Below the pieces are notes generated by a model, which saw only the letters and a list, made by a program, of their open reading frames with translations, had not been told where the DNA came from and made no database searches. Below are positions 8,815-15,058 of a stretch of 19,948 bases of DNA, one piece after another. The stretch is from the NCBI GenBank assembly GCA_044866695.1, contig JBIOUF010000037.1, forward strand, positions 1 to 19,948, given 5' to 3'. Position numbers and translations under genes: made by a program. Origin of the DNA: JBIOUF01 sp044866695. Lineage in GTDB: Bacteria; Actinomycetota; Actinomycetes; Propionibacteriales; Nocardioidaceae. Each line of letters starts with the position of its first letter. Position 1 is the first letter of the stretch.

Positions 8815-8820
8815 TACCAT
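8815..8820 (+). promoter_or_regulatory. -10 box candidate of nrtR, probably leaderless
   Basis: TACCAT fits the actinobacterial -10 consensus TANNNT and ends 8 bases before the GTG start of nrtR. There is no Shine-Dalgarno near the start, so transcription probably begins at or next to the start codon. Confidence 0.45.
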
Positions 8821-8828
8821 GGCTGCCC

Positions 8829-9590
8829 GTGGGCGGTCGTGGGCATCCGGGGAGCGGTCGGCCGCCGTTCCCGGCGTACCCGCACGAGGTCCTCGCGGTC
8901 GTGCTCTCCGTACGCCGCAGCCGGCTGTCGGTCCTGCTCTGGCGCCGGGCCCGGCGGCCGGACCGGGGCCGGTGGGCGCTGCCGGGTGGCGGCGTGGCCC
9001 CCGACGAGCGGCTGCGCGAGGCCATCACCGGGCACCTCGCGGCCAAGGTCGACGTTTGCGACATCGCCTGGCTCGAGCAGGTGGCCACCCACAGCAAGGT
9101 CGACCGCGACCCGCGCGGGCGCGTGCTCGCGACCGGGTACCTGGCCCTGCTGCCGGCCGACCTGGAGCCGGCGGTCCCCCAGGACACCTCCTGGTTCGAC
9201 CTCGGCGACCTGCCGCCGACCGCCCTGGACCACCACTACTTCGTCGAGGCCGCCGCGGGACGCCTTCGCGCGAAGCTGAGCTACACCAACATCGGCTTCG
9301 CCCTGGCCCCGCCGGAGTTCACCATCCAGCGCCTGCGCGAGATCGTCAGCGCGGCCCTGGGGTACCAGGTCGACCACACCAACCTGCAGCGGGTGCTCAC
9401 CCGCCGAGGGATGATCGAGCCGACCGGGGCAAGGGTGCCGCCCGGGCCGTCCGGCGGCCGGCCCGCCGCGGTGTTCCGGTTCCGGGACCGGACCCTGGTC
9501 GAGTCCGACCCGTTCGCCGTGCTGCGCCCGCCGGCACCAAGACTGCCGGCTCGACCCACCAACATTGCCGGCTCGACCCACCAACATTGA
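8829..9590 (+). CDS. nrtR: Nudix-related transcriptional regulator of NAD metabolism
   Basis: A 253-residue NrtR-type regulator. The N-terminal Nudix-like domain (about residues 18-150) contains VVLSVRRSRLSVLLWRR, GRWALPGGGVAPDERL and YLALLP. A C-terminal winged helix has FTIQRLREIVSAALGYQVDHTNLQRVL and RRGMIEPTG, typical of NrtR. The Nudix box is degraded: where hydrolases have REXXEE it reads REAITGHLAAKV, so it should bind ADP-ribose or NAD-type ligands without hydrolysing them, as known for NrtR repressors. It is divergent from nadABC with a palindrome between them, so it likely represses both. The start is the GTG at 8829; the ATG at 8819 is out of frame. The last residues and the stop codon are encoded by a 22-bp tandem repeat. 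Confidence 0.9.
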   Translation: MGGRGHPGSGRPPFPAYPHEVLAVVLSVRRSRLSVLLWRRARRPDRGRWALPGGGVAPDERLREAITGHLAAKVDVCDIAWLEQVATHSKVDRDPRGRVLATGYLALLPADLEPAVPQDTSWFDLGDLPPTALDHHYFVEAAAGRLRAKLSYTNIGFALAPPEFTIQRLREIVSAALGYQVDHTNLQRVLTRRGMIEPTGARVPPGPSGGRPAAVFRFRDRTLVESDPFAVLRPPAPRLPARPTNIAGSTHQH

Positions 9591-9620
9591 CGGCTCGACC
9601 CACCAACATTGACGGCTCGG
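9535..9620 (+). repeat. 22-bp tandem repeat, about 3.9 copies, over the nrtR stop codon
   Basis: Units start at 9535, 9557, 9579 and 9601. Each begins CACCAACATT (first copy CACCAAGACT) and continues with GCCGGCTCGACC or GACGGCTCGACC; the last copy ends after GACGGCTCG. Copies differ at one to four positions. Since 22 is not a multiple of 3, each unit is read in another frame. The third unit supplies the nrtR stop (9588-9590). Confidence 0.92.
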
Positions 9621-9691
9621 CCGAGGGGGGCGTGGACTTGGGGCCCTTGCAGGGCGGTCCGGGTGCCCTGGCGCAGCGGTGCGTTCGGTTC

Positions 9692-9697
9692 TAGCGT
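9692..9697 (+). promoter_or_regulatory. -10 box candidate of the alcohol dehydrogenase gene
   Basis: TAGCGT fits TANNNT and lies 32 bases before the ATG at 9730. A TSS about 7 bases downstream would give a short leader containing the strong Shine-Dalgarno (AGGAGG near 9716). No clear -35 is seen. Confidence 0.35.
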
Positions 9698-9729
9698 CCA
9701 GAGTGCAGACCACGTAGGAGGAGTGAGCC

Positions 9730-10740
9730 ATGAAGGCCGCAGTCGTTCCCGAGTTCAAGGCCCCGCTGGAGATCCGCGACGTCGCGGTCCCGGCGCCGGG
9801 TCCCGGCCAGGTCCTGGTCAGGATCGAGGCGGCCGGGCTGTGCCACACCGACATCCACGCCGCGCGCGGCGACTGGCCGGTGAAGCCCAAGATGCCGCTG
9901 GTCCCCGGCCACGAGGGGGTCGGAACGGTCATCGAGGTCGGCGAGGGCGACCTGCACGTCGCGATCGGCGACCGGGTCGCGCTGCCGTGGCTGGGACACG
10001 CCTGCGGGCACTGCCGCTACTGCGTCGCGGGGTGGGAGACCTACTGCCCGACGCCGCAGTACATGGGCTACACCATCGACGGGAGCTACGCCGAGTACGC
10101 GGTCGGCTACGCCAGCCACGTCGTGAGGGTGCCCGACGGGGTCTCCTCGTTCGAGGCCGCGCCGCTCACCTGTGCCGGGGTCACGACGTACAAGGCGCTC
10201 AAGGTCGCCCATCCCCAGCCCAACGAGACCGCGATGGTGGTCGGCATCGGCGGCCTGGGTCACCTCGGCCTGCAGTACGCGCGGATCTTCGGCGCTACGA
10301 CCGTGGCGGTCGACGTGGAGGACGAGAAGCTGCAGCTGGCCAAGGACCTCGGCGCCGACTACGTCGTCGACGGGCGCGGCCGCCTCGAGGCCGAGCTCGA
10401 GGCGCTGGGCGGGGCGGACATCGCGCTGGTCACGGTGCCGTCTCCGGCGGTCATGCACACCGCCCACGCGCTGCTGAACCCGAACGGACGCCTCGTGCTG
10501 GTCGGGCTGCCGGCGGACAACCGCCTGGAGCTGCCGGTGTTCGAGACCGTGCTCACCGGCAAGTCCGTGATCGGCTCGCTGGTCGGCACCCGCAACGACC
10601 TGGCCGACTGCTTCGCGCTGCATGCCCGCGGGCGCACCCGCGTGGTCGCCGAGCGGCGTCACCTCGAGGACGTCAACGCGTGCTTCGAGGAGGTTCTGGC
10701 CGGCCGGGTGCCGGCGCGGCTGGTCTTCGACATGACCTGA
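9730..10740 (+). CDS. Zinc-dependent alcohol dehydrogenase, AdhP/AdhA-like
   Basis: A 336-residue medium-chain dehydrogenase that interconverts alcohols and aldehydes with NAD(P)H. Catalytic zinc ligands are Cys38 (LCHTD), His61-Glu62 (GHEGVG) and Cys148 (APLTCAGVTTYKAL). The structural zinc ligands are Cys92, Cys95, Cys98 and Cys106. The Rossmann motif is VVGIGGLGHLGLQYA (about residues 171-185), followed by the nucleotide-selecting VAVDVEDEK. The C-terminal SVIGSLVGTRNDL and QLVFDM-like end (ARLVFDM) match ethanol-active AdhP-type enzymes. Length is standard. An excellent Shine-Dalgarno (AGGAGG) precedes the ATG by 8 bases. It follows nrtR on the same strand after 139 bases with its own promoter candidate, and a hairpin follows it, so it is probably monocistronic. 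Confidence 0.93.
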   Translation: MKAAVVPEFKAPLEIRDVAVPAPGPGQVLVRIEAAGLCHTDIHAARGDWPVKPKMPLVPGHEGVGTVIEVGEGDLHVAIGDRVALPWLGHACGHCRYCVAGWETYCPTPQYMGYTIDGSYAEYAVGYASHVVRVPDGVSSFEAAPLTCAGVTTYKALKVAHPQPNETAMVVGIGGLGHLGLQYARIFGATTVAVDVEDEKLQLAKDLGADYVVDGRGRLEAELEALGGADIALVTVPSPAVMHTAHALLNPNGRLVLVGLPADNRLELPVFETVLTGKSVIGSLVGTRNDLADCFALHARGRTRVVAERRHLEDVNACFEEVLAGRVPARLVFDMT

Positions 10741-10744
10741 CCCG

Positions 10745-10785
10745 CGGTCCCGCCGCACGCCGACCGGGCGGGGCGGCCGGGACCG
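10745..10785 (+). terminator. Hairpin after the alcohol dehydrogenase gene
   Basis: CGGTCCCG (10745-10752) is exactly complementary to CGGGACCG (10778-10785), an 8-bp stem with a GC-rich 25-base loop that can fold further. It starts 4 bases after the stop codon. There is no T-run, which is common for terminators in GC-rich actinobacteria. Confidence 0.4.
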
Positions 10786-10879
10786 GGTGATGGTTGCCGT
10801 GGTAGGACGGTGCCACCCCTCGACGCCGGGTAGGCCTGGCGTCGTACGCCATCGACCGCTGCACCCCGAGGAGGATGCG

Positions 10880-11137
10880 ATGACCAGCTCGTCCGAAGAG
10901 CCGCTGAGCGACGACGACATCACGACCCAGGGCACGGCCGACCCGTCGCTGCCGGGCGTGGAGACCGATGCCGACGGCACCGACGGCGATGCGACCGACA
11001 CCACCGACGGTGACGCCAGCGACTCCGACGGCACCGACGCGGACGGCACCGACGGCGACGCCGCGGACACCGTCGACGGCGACGCCAGCGACTCCGACGG
11101 CACCGACGGGGGCGACGCGGACGCCACCGACGCCTGA
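10880..11137 (+). CDS. Small Asp-rich acidic repeat protein
   Basis: An 85-residue protein built almost entirely of Asp, Thr, Gly, Ser and Ala, without a single Lys, Arg, His, Cys or aromatic residue. Residues 32-54 and 55-77 are two near-identical 23-residue units (DGTDGDATDTTDGDASDSDG and DGTDGDAADTVDGDASDSDG, each plus three residues), a recent 69-base duplication. It must be strongly anionic and disordered; metal binding or protein interaction is possible but unproven. A clear Shine-Dalgarno (GAGGAGG, 5 bases before the ATG) supports it as a real gene. It has no signal peptide. It ends 16 bases before the oxygenase gene and probably leads that operon. A proline-threonine-rich reading of the same DNA in another frame is taken as a shadow. 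Confidence 0.7.
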   Translation: MTSSSEEPLSDDDITTQGTADPSLPGVETDADGTDGDATDTTDGDASDSDGTDADGTDGDAADTVDGDASDSDGTDGGDADATDA

Positions 11138-11153
11138 CCGGGCCGCACCCCAG

Positions 11154-12329
11154 GTGCATCACGCGGGCCACGTCGCCGCGCTGGACCTGCTGAGCGGGGA
11201 CGCGCGCACCTTCGTCGACAAGGTCTGGGCGACGCGCGTCCACGTCCACCGCGACGAGCCTGAGCGGCTGGTCGGGCTGCTGCCGTTGGGCGCGGTCGAC
11301 CAGCTGCTCACCGGCACCGCGATCCGCACCCCGGCCGTCCGGGTCGCACGGGACGGCTCGGTGCTGCCCGCGCGGGAGTACACCCGGTCCGGCGCCAGCC
11401 TCGCCGGCCAGCCGCTCACCGGCCTGGTCGACGGGCGCAAGGTGCTGGACCTGTTCGGTGCCGGGGCGACCGTCGTGCTGCAGGGCCTGCACCGGTACTG
11501 GCCGCCCCTCACCGAGCTGGTCCGCGACCTCGAAGCGGCCCTGGGACACCCGTGCCAGGCCAACGCCTACCTCACCCCTGCCGGCGCCCAGGGGTTCGCG
11601 GTGCACGTCGACAGCCACGACGTCTTCGTGTTCCAGACCCACGGCAGCAAGCTCTGGGAGGTGCACGAGCCGGGCGGGGGCGCCGGCGCCGCCGACGAGG
11701 TGCTGCTGGAGCCCGGCGTGTCGATGTACCTGCCCACCGGGACCCCGCACGCGGCCCGGGCCCAGGACACCGCGTCCCTGCACGTGACCGTCGGGATCAA
11801 CCAGGTCACCTGGCGCCAGGTCCTGCTGCGGGCCGTCACCGGGCTGCTCGAGGCCGAGGCCTACGACGCGCGCCTCCCGGCCGGCTACCCGGACCAGCCC
11901 GGCGAGCTCACGCCGCGGCTCGCGGAACAGGTCGCGCGGCTCGCCGACGAGCTGCGTGGCCTCGACGCCGAGGCGCTGGCCCGTGACCAGACCGAGCGGT
12001 TCTTGACCTCCCGGCCGTCGGCGCTGCGCGGCGGCCTGCTCGACCGGCTCCGCGTCGACGCGCTCGCCGACGACACCACGGTGCGCCGGCGACCCGGCTC
12101 GTTCTGCGTGCTGGCCGAGGACGGCGGCCGCCTCCGCGTGCTGCTCGGCGACCGCGCGCTGTCGATGCCCGCCCGGCTGCGCGAGCCCATGGAGCTGGTC
12201 CGCGGGGCGGGGGCGCCGTTCACCCCCGCCGCGCTGCAGCCCTGGCTGGACCAGCAGAGCCGGCAGGTGCTGGTCCGGCGCCTGGTGCGTGAGGGGCTGC
12301 TCGAGGTCACCGGTGGACCCAGCCCGTGA
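11154..12329 (+). CDS. JmjC/cupin-4 (ribosomal oxygenase-like) protein
   Basis: A 391-residue protein of the cupin-4 JmjC superfamily, the 2-oxoglutarate/Fe(II) oxygenases that include RoxA/YcfD, which hydroxylates an arginine of ribosomal protein L16. The iron-binding HxD is His151-x-Asp153 in FAVHVDSHDVF, and the distal His is His199 in YLPTGTPHAA. Gln161-Thr162-His163 and Lys166-Leu-Trp168 (QTHGSKLWEVH) match the family core. A helical dimerisation segment (about 225-290) and a winged-helix-like C-terminus (QVLVRRLVREGLLEV) follow. Substrate is inferred, not shown. The GTG at 11154 has no Shine-Dalgarno; coupling to the acidic gene 16 bases upstream may explain its expression. Its stop overlaps the next start in GTGA. 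Confidence 0.85.
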   Translation: MHHAGHVAALDLLSGDARTFVDKVWATRVHVHRDEPERLVGLLPLGAVDQLLTGTAIRTPAVRVARDGSVLPAREYTRSGASLAGQPLTGLVDGRKVLDLFGAGATVVLQGLHRYWPPLTELVRDLEAALGHPCQANAYLTPAGAQGFAVHVDSHDVFVFQTHGSKLWEVHEPGGGAGAADEVLLEPGVSMYLPTGTPHAARAQDTASLHVTVGINQVTWRQVLLRAVTGLLEAEAYDARLPAGYPDQPGELTPRLAEQVARLADELRGLDAEALARDQTERFLTSRPSALRGGLLDRLRVDALADDTTVRRRPGSFCVLAEDGGRLRVLLGDRALSMPARLREPMELVRGAGAPFTPAALQPWLDQQSRQVLVRRLVREGLLEVTGGPSP

Positions 12330-13213
12330 CCGGCTCCGGGTCCCGGTGCGCCGACGCGAGCCTGGACCGCGGCGAGGACCCGGCCGGCACCGCCTCCACG
12401 GTCCGCGCGTTCGTGCTGGTCGAGTCCCCCGGCCCCTGGGGCCCCGACGCGGCGACGGACAACCGGCTGCCGCGGGAGTTCGCGGTCTTCGCCGCGGCGG
12501 CGGCCGGCGCTCGCGTGCGGGTGCTGCTGGTCCGGCGGCCCCGGCGGGGGACCACCACGCCGGGGCGCGTGTTCGCCGCCTACGCCGGCCGGGACCGGTG
12601 CTGGCTGGAGTCCGGACGGTACGCCGACCTCCCCCACCTCGACCTGGCCGGCCTGGCCCGCGGCCGGTCCGCCGCGCTGGACCGTACCCAGGACGACCTG
12701 TTCCTGGTCTGCACCCATGGCCGCCACGACGTCTGCTGCGCGCAGCGCGGCCGCCCGGTCGCGGCCGCGTTGGCCGCCGCCTTCCCCGAGGAGACCTGGG
12801 AGGTGTCGCACATCGGCGGCGACCGGTTCGCGGCCAACCTGCTGGTCCTGCCCGCCGGCCTCTACTACGGCCGGGTCGGTGCCGACGAGGTCGTGGAGGT
12901 CGCGGCCGCGCACCGGCGCGGCGAGCTGACTCTGGACCGGCTGCGGGGCCGCACCTCGATGGGCTTCGCCGCCCAGGCCGCGGAGGTGTTCCTGCGGCGC
13001 AGCACGGGGCTGACCGGGGTGCACGCGCTTCGGCTCACCGGGCACGACGTCGACTGCGACGTGACGACGGCCTCGTTCCGGTCCTCGGACGGACGGGGCT
13101 GGCGGGTCGTCGTCCACGTCGAGCACGCGCCGCCGGCCCGGCTCACCTGCCGGGCCCGGGGTGAGGGCCGGGCACCCGTGCACCGGCTGCTCGGCATCGA
13201 GCCCCTGGCCTGA
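12326..13213 (+). CDS. Sucrase/ferredoxin-like (thioredoxin-fold [2Fe-2S]) protein
   Basis: A 295-residue member of the Suc_Fer-like family, thioredoxin-fold ferredoxins. Family features in order: an N-terminal Cys8 followed by DPAGTASTVRAFVLVESPGPWG, then the cysteine cluster LVCTHGRHDVCCAQRGRP (about residues 132-149), then SHIGGDRFAANLLVLP and YYGRV. These cysteines probably bind an iron-sulfur cluster; the physiological partner is unknown. The GTG start at 12326 overlaps the oxygenase stop (GTGA), so both are made together. The pairing of an Fe(II) oxygenase with an iron-sulfur protein suggests electron supply or a shared redox task (inference). The gene converges on the PadR-like gene with a 39-base gap. 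Confidence 0.85.
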   Translation: MTGSGSRCADASLDRGEDPAGTASTVRAFVLVESPGPWGPDAATDNRLPREFAVFAAAAAGARVRVLLVRRPRRGTTTPGRVFAAYAGRDRCWLESGRYADLPHLDLAGLARGRSAALDRTQDDLFLVCTHGRHDVCCAQRGRPVAAALAAAFPEETWEVSHIGGDRFAANLLVLPAGLYYGRVGADEVVEVAAAHRRGELTLDRLRGRTSMGFAAQAAEVFLRRSTGLTGVHALRLTGHDVDCDVTTASFRSSDGRGWRVVVHVEHAPPARLTCRARGEGRAPVHRLLGIEPLA

Positions 13214-13242
13214 CGTCCCACCCAACCAGGCACTGCTCACGA

Positions 13243-13271
13243 CGCCTGCCGGTCAGATCGCCTGCCGGTCA
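13243..13271. repeat. 13-bp direct repeat at the PadR-like stop codon
   Basis: CGCCTGCCGGTCA occurs at 13243-13255 and 13259-13271, a 16-base period. The stop codon of the minus-strand PadR-like gene (13253-13255) lies in the first copy and its last codons in the second, so the duplication shapes the C-terminus. Confidence 0.85.
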
Positions 13272-13612
13272 CACGGCGTGCCGGAGGCCACGACCTCCTC
13301 GATGCGAGCCAGGTAGGCCTCCCCCAGCGAGGTCAAGGAGTAGTCCTTGCGCTTGGCGCCGGTGCGGGCGACGGCAACCTCCTCGACCCGCAGCAGGCTC
13401 ATGGTGGTGAGCCGGCGTAGGGTCCGGTAGAGCCCCCGGTCGGTGAGGGCCCAGCCGGTGTCCGCGGTGAGCCGCTCCCCGACCACGGTCGCGGGCGCCG
13501 GAGCGAGGTCGGCGACGGCCCGCATCAACACCAGCGTGGTGACGCTCTTCTTGTACACCTCGGTCCAGCTGCGCACGAGCTCGTCGAGCCACTCCTCGGT
13601 CTCGCTCCTCAC
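13253..13612 (-). CDS. PadR-like winged-helix transcriptional regulator
   Basis: A 119-residue regulator of PadR/MarR-like winged-helix type. After an acidic N-terminal helix (ETEEWLDELVRSWTEVYKKS) come a helical region TTLVLMRAVADL, the recognition segment TADTGWALTDRGLYRTLRRLTTMSLL and a wing with KRKDYSLTSLGEAYLARIEEV. The YSLTSLGEAYL stretch is typical of PadR proteins. It has no C-terminal dimerisation extension beyond one helix. The GTG at 13612 overlaps the membrane-protein stop in GTGA, so it is the second gene of a two-gene operon. It probably represses its own operon through the phased repeats at 14094-14130. Confidence 0.8.
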   Translation of the reverse strand: MRSETEEWLDELVRSWTEVYKKSVTTLVLMRAVADLAPAPATVVGERLTADTGWALTDRGLYRTLRRLTTMSLLRVEEVAVARTGAKRKDYSLTSLGEAYLARIEEVVASGTPCDRQAI

Positions 13613-14061
13613 GGATGCTCTTCCCAGCCCCGCATGGCGACGCTGGCCAGCGCGTGGATGACCAGGCCGATCCCCCAGCCGGTGGCCATGCCGAAGGTCA
13701 CGCCGAACCAGGCCGGGTCCATCAGGAAGTAGCCATCGCCTCGGATCGCCGGGTCGTTGACGACGATGAGCACAGCGGCATGCAGCAGGTAGCTCACGTT
13801 CACGATCGCGTACGCCGTCGCATGGGCGACGAGCATGCCGAAGCGGACCTGCCGCAGCCGTGGTCCGCGGGTGACGAAGAAGACCGCGTAGAACACCGCG
13901 ACGGCACCCAGCAGCAGCGTGGACAGCAGGCTGACCCGGTTGTCGTCCAGCACGATCACCGCCTGGACGGCGGCCATCATCGCCAACAGGCAGACAGCGA
14001 ACGGAAGGATCAGGGTGCGGACGTTGACGGCGTCGGCGTCGGCCTCGGTGAAGATGGACAT
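13609..14061 (-). CDS. Small four-span membrane protein
   Basis: A 150-residue membrane protein with about four hydrophobic segments: LILPFAVCLLAMMAAVQAVIVL, LLSTLLLGAVAVFYAVFFV, ATAYAIVNVSYLLHAAVLIVV and WFGVTFGMATGWGIGLVIHAL. The tail MRGWEEHP is cytoplasmic in style. I do not recognise a named family; small membrane proteins paired with PadR regulators are often export components or sensors, but function is unknown. The ATG at 14061 is chosen because GGGAGG lies about 6 bases upstream; the ATG at 14112 would include the operator repeats and lacks a ribosome site. Confidence 0.75.
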   Translation of the reverse strand: MSIFTEADADAVNVRTLILPFAVCLLAMMAAVQAVIVLDDNRVSLLSTLLLGAVAVFYAVFFVTRGPRLRQVRFGMLVAHATAYAIVNVSYLLHAAVLIVVNDPAIRGDGYFLMDPAWFGVTFGMATGWGIGLVIHALASVAMRGWEEHP

Positions 14062-14093
14062 GACCGCCTCCCTCGGAAGGCTTGCTGAGGACC

Positions 14094-14130
14094 ACCACTG
14101 GTAATGTACCACTGGTTCACTACCTGTGGT
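14094..14130. promoter_or_regulatory. Three 14-bp-phased repeats, candidate operator
   Basis: ACCACTGGT occurs at 14094-14102 and 14108-14116, and the related ACCTGTGGT at 14122-14130, all spaced exactly 14 bases start to start. Each is close to its own reverse complement. The array covers the -10 candidate (TACATT on the minus strand, 14108-14103) and its upstream region, so a bound protein would block transcription of the membrane-protein/PadR operon. Confidence 0.65.
14103..14108 (-). promoter_or_regulatory. Extended -10 box candidate of the membrane-protein/PadR operon
   Basis: On the minus strand this reads TACATT preceded by TGG, an extended -10. The predicted TSS is near 14096, giving a leader of about 35 bases with the Shine-Dalgarno. 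Confidence 0.5.
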
Positions 14131-14212
14131 TCAAATCCAGGTCCTCCGGTCGGGATCCGGGGACCTTGGTCCCGCCGGCGAGGCGGCGCCCCGTGCGGGT
14201 CGCCCGCTGGGG

Positions 14213-14710
14213 TCACCCGTCCCGGTCGGCCGGTGGCCGGCCCGACGCCGAGAGCGTGACCGAGCGCCGCCCGACCTCCGCCCAGGGGCCGGCCACGTCG
14301 AACACCGCGAGCGCCGAGGTCTTCATCGGCACGTACCCGCCGGCCAGCTGCCAGGCCAGGTCCTCCAGGCCGGGGTTGTGACCGACCATCACGACCGTGG
14401 TGGCGTCCGCGGGCAGCTCGTGGACGACCTCGAGCACCTCGGCCGCCGAGGCGACGTACATCCGGTCCTCGACCACCGTCTTGGTGGGCGCGAGCTCGGC
14501 GGACACGAGCTCCCAGGTCTCCCTGGCGCGCGCGGCGGGCGAGACGACGCCCAGGTCGACGGCGGGGAGGTTCGCAGCGATCCACTGCCCCGCCTCCGGC
14601 GCCTGACGGCGGCCGCGGGCTGCGAGCGGACGGCGGGTGTCGGGCCCGGGCACTGACCAGTCCGACTTGGAGTGCCGGAGCAGCACCAGCGTCCGGTCTG
14701 CGTGGGTCAT
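14213..14710 (-). CDS. SixA-type histidine phosphatase
   Basis: A 165-residue histidine phosphatase of the SixA branch. The catalytic motif is LLRHSKSDWS with His13, the expected RHxKS pattern. The conserved Arg of the second pocket lies in SPAARARETWEL, and the second catalytic His in VMVGHNPGLEDLAWQL. SixA proteins remove phosphate from histidine phosphotransfer proteins or related phosphohistidine; the actinobacterial substrate is uncertain. The ATG at 14710 has AAGGAGG 7 bases upstream; the ATG at 14737 has none and was not chosen. It is transcribed alone, with a 150-base upstream spacer to the PadR operon on one side and a repeat-bearing gap on the other. Confidence 0.88.
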   Translation of the reverse strand: MTHADRTLVLLRHSKSDWSVPGPDTRRPLAARGRRQAPEAGQWIAANLPAVDLGVVSPAARARETWELVSAELAPTKTVVEDRMYVASAAEVLEVVHELPADATTVVMVGHNPGLEDLAWQLAGGYVPMKTSALAVFDVAGPWAEVGRRSVTLSASGRPPADRDG

Positions 14711-14847
14711 GCAGCTGCCTCCTTCGTCATGGGCCACCCACGGTGGGCGCCTCGTCCGGCGCCGGGTGGCCTCGACCTCCTGGGTACCACGGTGCGCACG
14801 CCCGCGGTGAGCGGCAAACGGCCCGCCTCCCAGAGGACTCTGCCCAG

Positions 14848-14907
14848 TCCGGCCGGCGCGGCCACTCTCATCCGGCCGGCGCGGCCAGTCTCATCCGGCC
14901 GGCGCGG
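14848..14907. repeat. 23-bp tandem repeat, 2.6 copies
   Basis: Units start at 14848, 14871 and 14894. Each begins TCCGGCCGGCGCGG and continues CCACTCTCA or CCAGTCTCA, with the third copy broken off after the first 14 bases. The two full copies differ at one base. Confidence 0.9.
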
Positions 14908-14944
14908 TGCTCCCCGAGCCGGTGTCCGCGCCTCCGCCGGCCTG

Positions 14945-15030
14945 GTTGTGGCCGATCGCTGCACGCCGGCGCGATTGTGGCCGCTCGCCGCACCGACACG
15001 CCGAGGCGGCATGCGGTCATCGGCCACAAC
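14945..15030. repeat. Three copies of a TTGTGGCCG unit, two direct and one inverted
   Basis: TTGTGGCCGATCGCTGCAC at 14946-14964 and TTGTGGCCGCTCGCCGCAC at 14975-14993 are direct copies with a 29-base period. The inverted copy at 15011-15029 reads TTGTGGCCGATGACCGCAT on the minus strand. GTTGTGGCCGAT (14945-14956) and ATCGGCCACAAC (15019-15030) form a perfect 12-bp inverted repeat. Confidence 0.85.
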
Positions 15031-15058
15031 TGGGCCAACGTCGGAAGGAAACGCGCGG

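Larger units (their letters stand above)
14711..15058. other. Non-coding gap with two repeat clusters
   Basis: I see no gene here. The part next to 14710 holds the Shine-Dalgarno and presumably the promoter of the SixA gene. The rest contains the tandem repeat at 14848-14907 and the three-copy unit at 14945-15030. Open frames through the gap show no family motif. Confidence 0.6.

Noticed and set aside
9535..9620. CRISPR-like array
   Set aside because: The units are directly adjacent 22-bp copies without unique spacers.
9643..9655. Small hairpin GCCCTTGCAGGGC as nrtR terminator
   Set aside because: Only 5 bp with a 3-base loop and no T-run; too weak to call.
8819..9694. ATG-started frame overlapping nrtR
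   Set aside because: Protein is Arg/Gly/Pro-rich shadow; the nrtR frame carries the Nudix and winged-helix motifs.
10968..11153. Frame of the oxygenase open upstream, giving a Pro/Thr/Ala-rich N-terminal extension
   Set aside because: It is the shifted reading of the acidic repeat gene, which has its own ribosome site; the extension resembles no domain and the family starts near 11154.
14117..14145. tRNA T-arm-like GGTTCAAATCC, possible tRNA fragment or attachment site
   Set aside because: No acceptor stem, anticodon arm or D arm can be fitted around it, and the bases belong to the phased repeat array.
14711..14737. Earlier ATG for the SixA-like gene
   Set aside because: No ribosome site; the extra residues match nothing in the family, while AAGGAGG precedes the ATG at 14710.
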